Made by a program: the position numbers and the translations under genes. The notes under the pieces were generated by a model that was not told where the DNA came from, did no database searches, and saw only the letters and a program-made list of their open reading frames with translations. Shown here piece by piece: positions 8,266 to 17,349 of a stretch of 64,000 nt of DNA. The stretch lies in the NCBI RefSeq assembly GCF_022827545.1, contig NZ_CP094669.1:4085001-4149000 (forward strand), given 5' to 3'. Numbering within the stretch: the stretch's first letter is position 1; each line of letters starts with the position of its first letter. The DNA is from Hymenobacter tibetensis. Lineage in GTDB: Bacteria > Bacteroidota > Bacteroidia > Cytophagales > Hymenobacteraceae.

Positions 8266-9381
8266 TTAACTGGCTGGGGCTAGATAGCCTACCATCAGCT
8301 TTGCCGCTTTTTCGGCCGCGTTCTGTCGACCTAGCTTCTCGCGGATTTCAGCGTAACCAGCCTTTTGCAAGGCAATGAACGCCTCGTCAGCGGTTATCTT
8401 CTTCAACTCTTTGACGAGGTTGCGAGAATTGAAGTCTCCTTGAATAAGCTCTTTTACCACCTCACGGTCGGCAATCAAATTTACCAAGGAGATGTACGGT
8501 ACCTTGATAACGGCTTTGCCTATTGCATAGGAAACAGCACTAGTACGGTAGCATACCACTTGAGGCACGCCAAATAATGCCGTTTCAAGCGTGGCTGTGC
8601 CACTCGTTACGAGTGCAGCGGTGGCATGAGCTAGCAAGTCGTACGTTTCGTTGAAGAGGATACGCACGTTATTGCGCTCGAAATTGGCGTAGTAGTTGGC
8701 ATCGAGGTTGTCGACCCCGGCTACAACGAATTGGTAGTCGAGGAATGGCGGCAGAATGGCTACCATTTCGTAAAGCATCTCCTCGATTTCCTGTTTGCGT
8801 GAACCGGGCAACACAGCAATGATTTTGCGGGCTGGATCGAGGTTATGACGCTGGTGGAAATCGGTGGTTTTTTGGTGTTCGGCTACCGCATCGGCGGTGG
8901 GGTTGCCAATGTAGTCGACATCGTAGCCAAAACGCTGATAGAATTCCTGCTCGAAAGGTAAGATGACGAACATCTTATCGACCAGCTTTTTGACTGTATG
9001 AACTCGGCCTTGATTCCAGGCCCAAATCTTAGGCGAAATGTAGTAGAACACCTTGATACCGTGTTCCTTGGCAAACTTAGCAACTCGCAGATTAAAGCCA
9101 GCATAGTCGACCAGAATCAAGACATCGGGTTTGTAGGCTAGCAGGTCGCGCTGACATTCTTTCAGGTAGCCGCGAAACTTGAGAATGCTGGTAGCGGCTT
9201 CCCAGAAGCCCATGATAGCCATTTCCTGGTAGTGATGAACCAGCGTGCCCCCTTCGGCCTTCATCATGTCGCCACCCCAGCCTCGAAATTCGGCTTTTGC
9301 GTCTTGCTGACGCAGGTTACGCATGAGGTTGGAGGCGTGAAAGTCGCCGGACCGTTCGCCAGCTATCAGGTAGTACTTCAT
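8266..9381 (-). CDS. lpxB: Lipid-A-disaccharide synthase
   Basis: LpxB (GT19) joins UDP-diacylglucosamine and lipid X to form the lipid A disaccharide, on the inner face of the inner membrane. The product begins MKYYLIAGERSGDFHASNLM, with the family's GExSGD motif, and contains the GGDMM, VDYAGFNLR, YYISPKIWAWNQGR and IGNPTADAV blocks typical of LpxB. The ATG at 9381 was preferred over a TTG at 9393. The 371-residue length is usual. No other lpx gene is in the window, so it is a scattered lipid A gene, as is common in Bacteroidota. Confidence 0.95.
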   Translation of the reverse strand: MKYYLIAGERSGDFHASNLMRNLRQQDAKAEFRGWGGDMMKAEGGTLVHHYQEMAIMGFWEAATSILKFRGYLKECQRDLLAYKPDVLILVDYAGFNLRVAKFAKEHGIKVFYYISPKIWAWNQGRVHTVKKLVDKMFVILPFEQEFYQRFGYDVDYIGNPTADAVAEHQKTTDFHQRHNLDPARKIIAVLPGSRKQEIEEMLYEMVAILPPFLDYQFVVAGVDNLDANYYANFERNNVRILFNETYDLLAHATAALVTSGTATLETALFGVPQVVCYRTSAVSYAIGKAVIKVPYISLVNLIADREVVKELIQGDFNSRNLVKELKKITADEAFIALQKAGYAEIREKLGRQNAAEKAAKLMVGYLAPAS

Positions 9382-9496
9382 TCGTTGAGTCAATAATTAG
9401 TAAGCACGAAGTAAGAGTTGTCACTAAATAAAAATCGAATACAAAGCCGTGAAGCCTAAACTTGCCGATTCCTAGTTGCTACTTCCTATTTGTTGC

Positions 9497-9913
9497 TTAC
9501 TCTCCTAAGTATTCCACGAAGTTGCGGGGCGTTTCGTAGAGCTTGATACTGTGCAGACGAGCAGGCGAAATACGCTCGATTTCGGGCTGTAGTATCTTCC
9601 AGAATGCCATAGCCAAGTTCTCGGTACTGGCCATTTGTCCCTCCATGAAGGGTACATCCAGGTTGAGGTTCTTGTGGTCGACCTGGTCGATGATGTGGGT
9701 ACGGATGAGCGTGCTAAGTTGCTTGAGGTCGATGACGAAACCGGTATCTGGGTCAGGTTTGCCCTTTACGGTTACGATGAGGTCGAAATTATGGCCGTGC
9801 CAATTGGTGTTGGCACAAGGGCCGAACACCTCACGATTCCGCTCCTCGCTCCACTTAGGATTGTAGAGTTTGTGGGCCGCGTTGAAGTGTTCCTGCCGAC
9901 TGATGTAAATCAT
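9497..9913 (-). CDS. 6-pyruvoyl-tetrahydropterin synthase / QueD-like protein
   Basis: A 138-residue protein of the PTPS/QueD family. QueD converts dihydroneopterin triphosphate to 6-carboxy-tetrahydropterin on the queuosine path; PTPS makes a biopterin precursor. The zinc ligands are visible in HFNAAHKL near the start and in NWHGHNF; the catalytic Cys is in FGPCANTN. The C-terminal LYETPRNFVEY holds the conserved Glu for pterin binding. The frame runs open far upstream to 10504, but that part lies over the permease gene and lacks family similarity, so the ATG at 9913 is chosen. Which of the two activities applies is not decided. Confidence 0.88.
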   Translation of the reverse strand: MIYISRQEHFNAAHKLYNPKWSEERNREVFGPCANTNWHGHNFDLIVTVKGKPDPDTGFVIDLKQLSTLIRTHIIDQVDHKNLNLDVPFMEGQMASTENLAMAFWKILQPEIERISPARLHSIKLYETPRNFVEYLGE

Positions 9914-10083
9914 TGATTGTTGCGTGATGATAGGCAGCTTGTTGGGGTTGCCATCAGCTTGAGTGGTGTCTGCTGTGCGCCGCCCGAAGGGAGCTTGAAA
10001 GAAAGAAGTATCGCCGGCCAAGGCATGGAAGTGGCTATGCAAGCAGCACAGAAGTTCCTCCTGAACCTGAACGGCAGCCGATA

Positions 10084-11082
10084 TCAACCTTTTTTCCGCA
10101 GCAAATATACGAAGAACGGTACGCCGAACAGGGCAGTGACCAAGCCTACTGGCAGGCCAGCTGGCGGATAAAGTAGCCGGGCAAGTAGGTCGCAGGCCAG
10201 CAAGAAGTTCGCACCGAGCAGTACACAGAACAGCGGATTGGCCCGCCCCGTCACGCCCAACAGCCACCGCGTGAGGTGGGGCACCACCAGACCAACGAAT
10301 CCAATGGGGCCACACAAGGCCACCACACAACCCGTTAGGATGGAGGCAGTAAGCAGCAACAGCCAGCGGGTGCGCGCTACGTGTACGCCGAGGCCCTGGG
10401 CCCGCTCCTCCCCTAGCAGCAAAATATTCAGGTCCTTCTGCATAAATACGAACAGCCCCAGCGCTGCTGCCAACGCTACCGCCGGATAGGGTAGCATGCT
10501 CCAACCGGCCCGCTCGAAGCTACCCGCCGCCCAAAACGTAACACTCCGCAGCTTTTCCTGCGTGTCCGACAGGAACGTGAGCACCCCACCCACGGCCGTA
10601 GTGAGTGAGCCTACCGCCACGCCCGCGAGCAGCAACTGCGCCGGGATAAGTTGGCCCCGCTGCGTGCCAACGGCTACCACCACCAACGTAGTAGCCAGCG
10701 CCCCAACCAGCGCGAAAAGCGGTGGCAGATAGAAGCCACCTAATGTTAGACTAGGCAAGAAAGAAAAGCAGAAGATAGCGCCTAGAGAAGCCCCCGAAGC
10801 CGTTCCTAGCAAGTAAGGATCGGCTAAGGGGTTGTTGACCATAGCTTGCATGAGGTAGCCACTGAATGCTAAGCCACCGCCCGCCAGCAACGCCAGCAGA
10901 ATACGGGGCAGCCGCAGTTCTACGAGCACCAAATGGGTTGGGTCCTGAGGATTATAGCTTATAAAAGCGCGGGCTAGTAGAGCGTAGGTGGTTTCGTAGC
11001 TACCCACGCGCATACCCAGTACCACCAGCGCGAACGTCAGCAGCAAGCTGGCCAAAATCCAGGGCAGAGCACGTTGGTTCAT
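10084..11082 (-). CDS. BtuC/FecCD-family ABC transporter permease
   Basis: A 332-residue inner-membrane permease for cobalamin or iron chelates. It has about 9-10 hydrophobic segments. The family landmarks are RLPRILLALLAGGGLAFSGYLMQ near residue 57, NPLADPYLLGTASGAS near 86, and GPIGFVGLVVPHLTRWLLG near 260, next to the ATPase-coupling helix. It follows the BtuF-like lipoprotein gene on the same strand after about 100 bases, so they should form one uptake system. The ATPase subunit is not in the window: the next gene downstream is queD-like. The substrate cannot be assigned from sequence. Confidence 0.92.
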   Translation of the reverse strand: MNQRALPWILASLLLTFALVVLGMRVGSYETTYALLARAFISYNPQDPTHLVLVELRLPRILLALLAGGGLAFSGYLMQAMVNNPLADPYLLGTASGASLGAIFCFSFLPSLTLGGFYLPPLFALVGALATTLVVVAVGTQRGQLIPAQLLLAGVAVGSLTTAVGGVLTFLSDTQEKLRSVTFWAAGSFERAGWSMLPYPAVALAAALGLFVFMQKDLNILLLGEERAQGLGVHVARTRWLLLLTASILTGCVVALCGPIGFVGLVVPHLTRWLLGVTGRANPLFCVLLGANFLLACDLLARLLYPPAGLPVGLVTALFGVPFFVYLLRKKG

Positions 11083-11186
11083 GTGATTAGGCTACGGGTG
11101 TCTGGGGCTGACTTCTATTTAACAGCAAGAGCGGATGGTGGGGGTGGGTGAGATATAAGCCAACTTTTGCGGTATATGGGCAAAAA

Positions 11187-12119
11187 CTATGGCTGGCTGC
11201 TCGCTAGTATCTTTTGAAGCTCTCGCACTGACTCCACTACCCGCGGGCCGGGGCGCTCCATTAGGTTGCCCGTAATACCATATACTTGGCGAGCTTGATA
11301 AGCACGAATCCGCTTCAGCTCTGGGTAATTTTTAAAGAACGTACTGTCTAGCTTGCCAAAGCTCCCCCCGATGAGCACATCAGGATTTAATTTGAGAATG
11401 TATTCGCGCGTAAGCGCTGGATAGGGCTGCGCAAATTTCTCGGTTACGGCGTTCTGGCCTCCTCCTAACCTGACTTTGTCGGTGAACAGCGTGTTTTGCC
11501 CGTATACGTAGATGGGGTCTTGCCAAGTAATAGCCAGCACGCGAGGCCGGGCTTTCGAGGCAGAAGTGTTCTTCGCAACAGCTGCTAGCTCTTGGCGCAA
11601 CGAATCGGTGAGGTGGCGAGCCTGCGGCTGCCTGTGCAGTATACGGCCCAAAACCTGCATGCTTCGGAACACGTCTGCTACTGTCTGGCTACGCTGATAG
11701 TAGACTGGAACACCAAACTTTTCCAGCCGTGCTGCATCGTCAAGAGAAGTGATGCCTTCGACTGTAAATACCACATCGGGGCGGAGCGCAATCAAGCGTT
11801 CCATATCCAGCGGGTAATTGCTTATGATGGGCTTTCGGAGCGCCGCAGCTGGGTAGTCGCAATTTTGGGTACGGGCAATAATGGTGGCAGTGTCGGCTAT
11901 GGCATAGAGCATTTCGGTCATGGATGGAGCTAGCGCCATGATACGAAGTGGCTGAGCCACTAGGGTGAGTTCGCGCCCTAAGTCGTCGCGGATACGTTGC
12001 GTTTTCGGTTGGACAGCCGTTACGGAGTTGGTGGCTGATTGGTCGGCTTGCTGGCAGGCTAGCGGCAGGCAGAGTAGCGGCAGCAACTTCAGCAGGTGAC
12101 GCACGGATAAGTGAAGCAT
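11187..12119 (-). CDS. Substrate-binding lipoprotein of a cobalamin/iron-chelate ABC transporter
   Basis: A BtuF/FepB-like (PBP class III) binding protein of 310 residues. It starts with a lipoprotein signal peptide ending in LPLACQQ, so it should be anchored in the periplasm at the inner membrane. The fold is supported by RIRDDLGRELTLVAQPLRI, LAPSMTEMLYAIADTATIIA, LRPDVVFT and the long bridging helix region (YYQRSQTVADVFRSM). It precedes the permease gene and probably delivers ligand to it. No B12-riboswitch consensus was recognised upstream, so cobalamin versus siderophore is open. Confidence 0.9.
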   Translation of the reverse strand: MLHLSVRHLLKLLPLLCLPLACQQADQSATNSVTAVQPKTQRIRDDLGRELTLVAQPLRIMALAPSMTEMLYAIADTATIIARTQNCDYPAAALRKPIISNYPLDMERLIALRPDVVFTVEGITSLDDAARLEKFGVPVYYQRSQTVADVFRSMQVLGRILHRQPQARHLTDSLRQELAAVAKNTSASKARPRVLAITWQDPIYVYGQNTLFTDKVRLGGGQNAVTEKFAQPYPALTREYILKLNPDVLIGGSFGKLDSTFFKNYPELKRIRAYQARQVYGITGNLMERPGPRVVESVRELQKILASSQP

Positions 12120-12957
12120 GGCTACAAAGGTAAGTTGCTAGGGGAAGAGTGCTTCGGCCATCAACACCCGCGTGCTAGTTGCCTCATAGACCCACAGCCT
12201 TAGTGTAGTTGCTCCATGCTGGCTGCACGTGTAGCCAGCCATGCAACCGGCACTGCAATATGATAGTCCATGTTGAATAGGCGCTGAAACAGCCTAGACA
12301 CAAAATTCACTGGCCTAAACCACAGAAAACCAGGGTACTGTTTGCGTCGGAAAGCCTGTATCCAAATAATACCTTGTATCAGGGGTTGGTGGGGCGTTGT
12401 CAGCAACAACTAAGAACTCGTAAGAACTACAACTAATCTACCATATATACTTACTGATGCCCTTATTGCATACCTGCGTAGCAAGCACTAGCTGCTGAAT
12501 ACTATAGAGTGGGCTATTTCGGGTTTTCAATCAAAACGCAAAGCTTTTCTAACTTTGATAGCTTTCAGTTGTTGTACTACGCTTGGAACCTATTGTCTAA
12601 ATCTACGATTGTCTAACCACTAAAATCAGCTGTTTCCTATATTTGCAGATCGGTTTCTAATGGCTCAAAGAACCAACATCATTGTAGCTGCGCTGGCTTC
12701 TGGTGTTTGGGGTTTCTCCTTCCCTGGTAACTTTATTGGCTTGAGCAGATAATTTTTTATTAAACCAGCCTTATAGTTTTTCGTCTATGCGGCAAGACAT
12801 CCGCAGCGAAATGCTTTTACGAAAGCTGCACCACACTCCATCATGCAGCCAGAAGCACTTGCTACCAGTATGTCTGCTGCCACAGTACTTCGTGAAATTT
12901 CAGAAAGACCGCAGTGTTTCTGAACAAGTCTCCCCTAGCTTTTAAACCTCGTATATA
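12120..12957. other. 838-bp intergenic region with two promoter-like boxes
   Basis: No convincing gene. Two exact TAnnTTTG boxes face right: TAACTTTG at 12550-12557 and TATATTTG at 12638-12645. After the second lies a 30-codon frame (listed separately). The GT4 gene starts at 12958, so either box would leave a leader of 300-400 bases. A 69-codon reverse frame at 12200-12409 looks random. Confidence 0.5.
12660..12752 (+). CDS. Possible 30-residue hydrophobic peptide
   Basis: ATG at 12660 to TAA at 12752. The peptide begins MAQRTNIIVAALASGVWGFS and residues 7-27 are hydrophobic, enough for one membrane helix. It starts 14 bases after a TATATTTG box, so it could be the first product of that promoter. 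It could also be the stump of a decayed multi-pass transporter whose first helix remains. No family recognised. Confidence 0.25.
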   Translation: MAQRTNIIVAALASGVWGFSFPGNFIGLSR

Positions 12958-14094
12958 ATGCCGTCAGCTACACAAGTTCTCCCTCAAACTACAACTCATG
13001 CTGTTGAAACAGCGAAGGCACCGGCTTCTATTTTGGTGTTCGCTACGCAGCATATGCCAACGGGTGGTATTGAGAGCCACCTCCGGGAGTTCTGCTTGAA
13101 TCTGGCTGAATCGGGAGCCGCAGTTGATTTGGTTATCCGCAATTCTGCAATGCTTCCGGAAACGGAAGATTTTTTCCGGCGCATCTGCAACCGAGTGTAC
13201 CTAGGGCGGCCGAATAGTTCGCTTGGGCAATTGATTTGGCTTTCCTGGATCGGGCTAAAACGACTTACCAAGCGCTACGATGCGCTGTACACCAATGGCC
13301 AAGGCAACAGCGTCAACCTGTTTGCGCGGTTGCTGCCGCGCCGCCGCCGTTGGGTACACCACCACCATACCGCCGGTGATGCCGCCGACCAAGCCACTTG
13401 GCCAGCAGGCTACCGCAATGCCTTGCGCAACGCTGATTCCATTATTGCTTGCTCGAGCCGCAACGCCAAGGACATGCAGCAAACCTTGGACCGCCGGGTG
13501 CTTAGCATTCCATGCTTCTCACGGGAAATAGCAAGCGCCCACCCCGAGCCTGGTCCTACGTTGCGCTTCGGCTATTACGGCCGCTTGATTAAGGAGAAAG
13601 GCATTGATCTGCTGTGCCAGCTTAGCGCCGACCCCGAGGTTAAGGGTGTTGAGTTTCACATTTGGGGCGAAGGAGAAACGTATTCTCCTGAATTCTTCAC
13701 GCGTTACCCCAATCTTCGGTACCACGGCCCTTTCTCTGGCAAAGAGGCACTGCAAGGCGTCTTAACCCAACTCGATGCCTACCTGCTGCTCTCCACCCAT
13801 CCGGAAGGGTTACCTATCGCGCTGCTAGAAGTGATGAGCGCCGGCTTGCCGTGGCTGGCCACCGACCGTGGAGGCGTACCAGACATTGCCTGCGACCCCA
13901 TGGCTACACGGGTTATTCCTACCACTGCTTCTTACGAGGAAGTGAAAAATGCAGTGCTGACTTTGGCTACTGACATTCAGACAGGCCGAGTATCCAGAAG
14001 CGCGCAAAAGGCGCTGTACGCCGAGACTTTTTCGGCGAAAGTATTGGTGAAACGCTGGCGCGAAACCTTAGGCATCGGGCCGACAGCTAGCTAA
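12958..14094 (+). CDS. Glycosyltransferase, GT4 family
   Basis: A 378-residue GT-B glycosyltransferase. The N-terminal half has HMPTGGIESHLREFC, the usual GT4 acceptor-side glycine-rich loop. The C-terminal half has FGYYGRLIKEKGIDLL and the E-x7-E motif in HPEGLPIALLEVMSAGLP, where the donor nucleotide-sugar binds. It has no signal peptide or clear membrane segment, so it is cytoplasmic or membrane-associated. hldD lies 116 bases downstream on the same strand, which hints at LPS core or another heptose-containing glycan, but the donor and acceptor are unknown. Confidence 0.88.
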   Translation: MPSATQVLPQTTTHAVETAKAPASILVFATQHMPTGGIESHLREFCLNLAESGAAVDLVIRNSAMLPETEDFFRRICNRVYLGRPNSSLGQLIWLSWIGLKRLTKRYDALYTNGQGNSVNLFARLLPRRRRWVHHHHTAGDAADQATWPAGYRNALRNADSIIACSSRNAKDMQQTLDRRVLSIPCFSREIASAHPEPGPTLRFGYYGRLIKEKGIDLLCQLSADPEVKGVEFHIWGEGETYSPEFFTRYPNLRYHGPFSGKEALQGVLTQLDAYLLLSTHPEGLPIALLEVMSAGLPWLATDRGGVPDIACDPMATRVIPTTASYEEVKNAVLTLATDIQTGRVSRSAQKALYAETFSAKVLVKRWRETLGIGPTAS

Positions 14095-14210
14095 GCAGCT
14101 TCAGCTTCTTGCTTGGCTGCAGCGAGAGCTGGGGCTGCGTTGCTTGGCAGAAGAGGCGGCGGGCGGGCAGTCAGTGAAATCTGTGATACTTTTGACGAAA
14201 ATTCTGCCTT

Positions 14211-15179
14211 ATGATAGTCGTCACTGGAGCGGCTGGCTTTATTGCCAGCTGTCTTGTCACCCGCCTCAACGCCGCCAATTTCAATGACATCGTGGTGGTG
14301 GACAACTTTGCTGTAGAGCGCAAGCTTGCCAATCTCAAAGGAAAACACCTACGCGAATACGTAGACCGGACCGAGTTTTTCGATTGGCTGGATACCCATC
14401 ATGAGCAAGTAGAGTTCATCTTTCACTTGGGCGCACGCACCGATACTACGGAGCAAGACCGCGCCGTGCTAGATTTGCTGAACCTGAACTACTCCAAGCA
14501 GATGTGGCAGGCTTGCTGCCGCTACCAGCTGCCGCTCGTATACGCTTCCTCAGCGGCTACCTATGGCTCGGGCACACTTGGCTACTCCGACCAGGATGAT
14601 GCCCTGTTGCCGCTCTACCGCCCCCTCAATCCGTACGGCGACTCTAAAAACGACTTCGACAACTGGGCTATCAATCAGTTGGAGAAGCCTTTTTTCTGGG
14701 CCGGACTGAAGTTCTTTAATGTGTACGGGCCCAACGAGTACCACAAGGGCCGGATGGCTTCCGTGATTCTCCATGCGTTCGAGCAGATTCAGAAAACGGG
14801 CTCCATGACGCTGTTCCGCTCGCACAACCCCGACTATACGGATGGCGGCCAAATGCGAGACTTTGTGTACGTGAAGGACGTGGTGGAGGTGTGCTACTTT
14901 CTGATGCGCCAGCGCCAGCACTCAGGCCTCTATAACTTGGGCACGGGGGAAGCGCGTACGTTCCTGGATTTGGCGCTTAACACCTTTGCTGCCCTCGGCC
15001 GCACCGCCGACATCCAGTTTCGCGACACTCCTGAAGATATCCGGGACAAGTACCAGTACTTCACGCAGGCCGACATGAGCAAACTGCGGAGCATTGGCTA
15101 CAACCAGCCTTTCATTGCTCTCGAAGAAGGCATCAGCGACTACGTGCGCAATTATCTTGTGCCAGGAGCTTACCTATAA
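14211..15179 (+). CDS. hldD: ADP-L-glycero-D-manno-heptose 6-epimerase
   Basis: HldD inverts C6 of ADP-D,D-heptose to make the L,D-heptose donor for LPS inner core. The 322-residue extended SDR has the GAAGFIA NAD(P)-binding loop at residues 6-12, Ser at about 114-116, and the catalytic Tyr142-x3-Lys146 in NPYGDSKN. NLKGKHLREYVDR, HLGARTDTTE and KFFNVYGPNEYHKGRMASV are HldD-specific blocks. It follows the GT4 gene, probably co-transcribed, and ends at a hairpin terminator near 15254. Confidence 0.93.
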   Translation: MIVVTGAAGFIASCLVTRLNAANFNDIVVVDNFAVERKLANLKGKHLREYVDRTEFFDWLDTHHEQVEFIFHLGARTDTTEQDRAVLDLLNLNYSKQMWQACCRYQLPLVYASSAATYGSGTLGYSDQDDALLPLYRPLNPYGDSKNDFDNWAINQLEKPFFWAGLKFFNVYGPNEYHKGRMASVILHAFEQIQKTGSMTLFRSHNPDYTDGGQMRDFVYVKDVVEVCYFLMRQRQHSGLYNLGTGEARTFLDLALNTFAALGRTADIQFRDTPEDIRDKYQYFTQADMSKLRSIGYNQPFIALEEGISDYVRNYLVPGAYL

Positions 15180-15253
15180 GCTAGCCCTGTGTTGTATGGT
15201 TGTCAATTGCCTGATGCTGCAACAACAAGCTACGTTCATACGACTTTGTGCTT

Positions 15254-15292
15254 CAGCAGCCCGCCCGTGTGGAACCCACGGACGGGCTGCTG
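15254..15292 (+). terminator. Terminator after hldD
   Basis: A 16-bp stem with one mismatch (15254-15269 with 15277-15292), loop TGGAACC, then GTTTTAT. Found 74 bases after the hldD stop. Confidence 0.75.
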
Positions 15293-15426
15293 GTTTTATA
15301 GTGCAGTAGGTACCGGCTGGTTTGCTTGTCTGGTGAAGTGAATTCAGAATTATACTAGTCCATTGCTTTACCTTGCACTCTTTGAAGAGTCGGCGTTTTT
15401 TTTGCTCCTGATTCCGTACTTCTAAC

Positions 15427-16851
15427 TTGCTTGTTTTGCAGCAGCGCACTATCACAATTTTGGGAGGCGGCTTTTCGGGCTCGATGCTGGCCATTCAGCT
15501 GGCGCAGGTAGCAGGGCCGTTGAACGGAGAAGTACACATTGTGGAGCCCCGCCCGGTGCTGGGCCCGGGCCTGGCGTACCTAGACCGCCGGCCCGAGCAT
15601 TTACTTAATGTGCGGGCGTCAAACATCAGTGCCTTCCCCGATCAGCCCAGGCATTTTATTAACTGGCTACAAGCAACCGGCACTCCCGTCCAAAACGATG
15701 ATTTTTGTCCGCGCCAAACCTATGGCCGGTATATGAGGGCCCTTACTGATGAGGTTCTAACTCACCCAGCCGCCAATGGCCTAACGTTTCAGTGGCACCA
15801 GCAAGCAGCAATAGGCGTGACGGTAGCACCCGACGGCCACTACGCCACTGTGCGCCTTGCCGACGGCACCACACTACGCAGCGACATAGTAGTGCTGGCC
15901 TTGGGCAACTTTCCGCCGCCTACGCCAGCCGGTGCGGCGGAGTGTGTTTCTCATTCGGGCTTTCACAACAACCCTTGGGCCGAAGGCGCCCTACGCGCCA
16001 TTAAGCCCGACGATGAAGTGCTGCTTATTGGCTCAGGACTGACAGCGGTTGACATACTGATGGGCCTGCGCGCCGATGGGCACCGGGCTCAGATTACGGT
16101 GGTATCTCGCAACAAGCGCTGGCCAGTTAGCCACCAACGGCACCCTTCGTACCCCAGCTTCTACGAAACCGAGCTGCGCCACCTGCATACAGTGGGCGAA
16201 GTGGTAGCGGCGGTGCGGCGGCAGGTCAGACAGGCTGCTACACAAGGCATACCGTGGCGGCCAGTATTCGACTCCCTGCGGCCGCACCTAGGCGCCATAT
16301 GGTCGGCATGGCCTCTTCCAGAGCAGGCGCGTTTTCTACGGCACTTGGCCTCTCTGTGGTCGGTGCTGCGGCACCGGAGCCCGCAGCAGAATGTAGCAGC
16401 ACTTACGGCTATGATAGCCACCGGCCAGGTACACATGCACAGTGGCCGCGTCAGGAAGATCGTGGAAGCCGGTGAAAACCTGCGCGTTGAAACCGAGCAT
16501 AAAACAGAAACTACCTGGCATACCGCCCGGCACGTTATCAACTGCACCGGCCCGCTGCTAGACTACTCCCGAATCCAGGACCCTGCGGTAGCAGCGCTAC
16601 GCACCGCCGGACATCTGCAAATTGACCCTTTGCGGTTAGGTATTCTTACCGACGAGCATGGTGCTATGCTCAATGCACGTGGAGAGGCCTCCAACTTGCT
16701 TTTCACTCTTGGCCCAAGCAGAAGACCAGCGTACTTCGAGTCGACAGCGGTGCCTGAACTACGCCAGCAGGCAGTGGCACTAGCGCAAGAGCTAGGATGC
16801 CGCTGGAACGAAAAGCAGAACGTAGCCCTAAGTGGTCATGAAGCTGGTTAG
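15427..16851 (+). CDS. FAD/NAD(P)-binding oxidoreductase
   Basis: A 474-residue flavoprotein. The first residues TITILGGGFSGSMLAIQLAQ form the FAD-binding GxGxxG loop, and VLLIGSGLTAVDILMGL near residue 200 is the second dinucleotide fold. LGPGLAYLDRRPEHLLNVRA and ISAFPDQPRHFINWL are typical of the NAD_binding_9 group (HcaR/YdhS-like proteins). That group's substrates are mostly unknown. The start seems to be TTG at 15427 or 15436, since no ATG precedes the GGG loop. It stands alone and converges on a small reverse gene across a 20-bp inverted repeat. Confidence 0.82.
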   Translation: MLVLQQRTITILGGGFSGSMLAIQLAQVAGPLNGEVHIVEPRPVLGPGLAYLDRRPEHLLNVRASNISAFPDQPRHFINWLQATGTPVQNDDFCPRQTYGRYMRALTDEVLTHPAANGLTFQWHQQAAIGVTVAPDGHYATVRLADGTTLRSDIVVLALGNFPPPTPAGAAECVSHSGFHNNPWAEGALRAIKPDDEVLLIGSGLTAVDILMGLRADGHRAQITVVSRNKRWPVSHQRHPSYPSFYETELRHLHTVGEVVAAVRRQVRQAATQGIPWRPVFDSLRPHLGAIWSAWPLPEQARFLRHLASLWSVLRHRSPQQNVAALTAMIATGQVHMHSGRVRKIVEAGENLRVETEHKTETTWHTARHVINCTGPLLDYSRIQDPAVAALRTAGHLQIDPLRLGILTDEHGAMLNARGEASNLLFTLGPSRRPAYFESTAVPELRQQAVALAQELGCRWNEKQNVALSGHEAG

Positions 16852-16880
16852 AGTGCCGTGCGCAAGACACATGACCAATA

Positions 16881-16932
16881 GGCACCTAACACAACGACCG
16901 TGTCCTGGGGCCCGGTCGTTGTGTTAGGTGCC
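16881..16932. terminator. 20-bp perfect inverted repeat, bidirectional terminator
   Basis: Arms 16881-16900 and 16913-16932 match exactly with a 12-base loop. It lies between the ends of the convergent flavoprotein gene (16851) and the small reverse gene (16946). Confidence 0.7.
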
Positions 16933-16945
16933 AGCAAGCAAGCTG

Positions 16946-17227
16946 TTAGGCTGCCAGTTCATCGTCTTCAGGATACAGAGGGAAAACTGGCGTTTCGGGT
17001 GTCAGTAGACGGTTCGGAATGAGGGAAGGAGCCACCGTGTTGGCGGCGTTGTTGCGACGCAGGGCGCGCATGAGTAGATAGCGGTATTTCTCTGCATCGG
17101 CAAGGGCAGCTTCCACTGCGCGTAGGGCATCGTTGTAAGCCACTACGGGCACTGATTCCGCAGATTCGCCCGTGGGATACGTCAGATCAAAAACCGGGCA
17201 CTGCAGGTATTCGGCGGGCGTTTTCAT
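16946..17227 (-). CDS. Small conserved-looking protein of unknown function
   Basis: A 93-residue protein starting MKTPAEYLQCPVFDLTYPTG at the ATG 17225-17227 (the open frame reaches 17263). It has no signal peptide or membrane segment. The middle, AYNDALRAVEAALADAEKYR followed by LLMRALRR, should form a helix pair; the C-terminus is proline- and acid-rich. It is not recognised. The unbroken frame, a sensible start and a terminator at its 3' end support a real gene. Confidence 0.6.
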   Translation of the reverse strand: MKTPAEYLQCPVFDLTYPTGESAESVPVVAYNDALRAVEAALADAEKYRYLLMRALRRNNAANTVAPSLIPNRLLTPETPVFPLYPEDDELAA

Positions 17228-17349
17228 AAGAGCAAGATAAAGGAAATCAGGGTTGAAATTCAATCAAGAGTACAACAGCCCGACCGGTATTTTCATTCCA
17301 TTTCAAGCTGGTTTTTCAATGAATTTTACCTGCCACTTATCATTGAATA

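Noticed and set aside
10084..10504. N-terminal extension of the QueD-like frame up to 10504
   Set aside because: It overlaps the permease gene in another frame and its residues are Gly/Arg/Pro-rich without family similarity.
12200..12409. 69-codon reverse frame in the 12.1-12.9 kb gap
   Set aside because: No family, no signal, no promoter, and amino acid use looks random.
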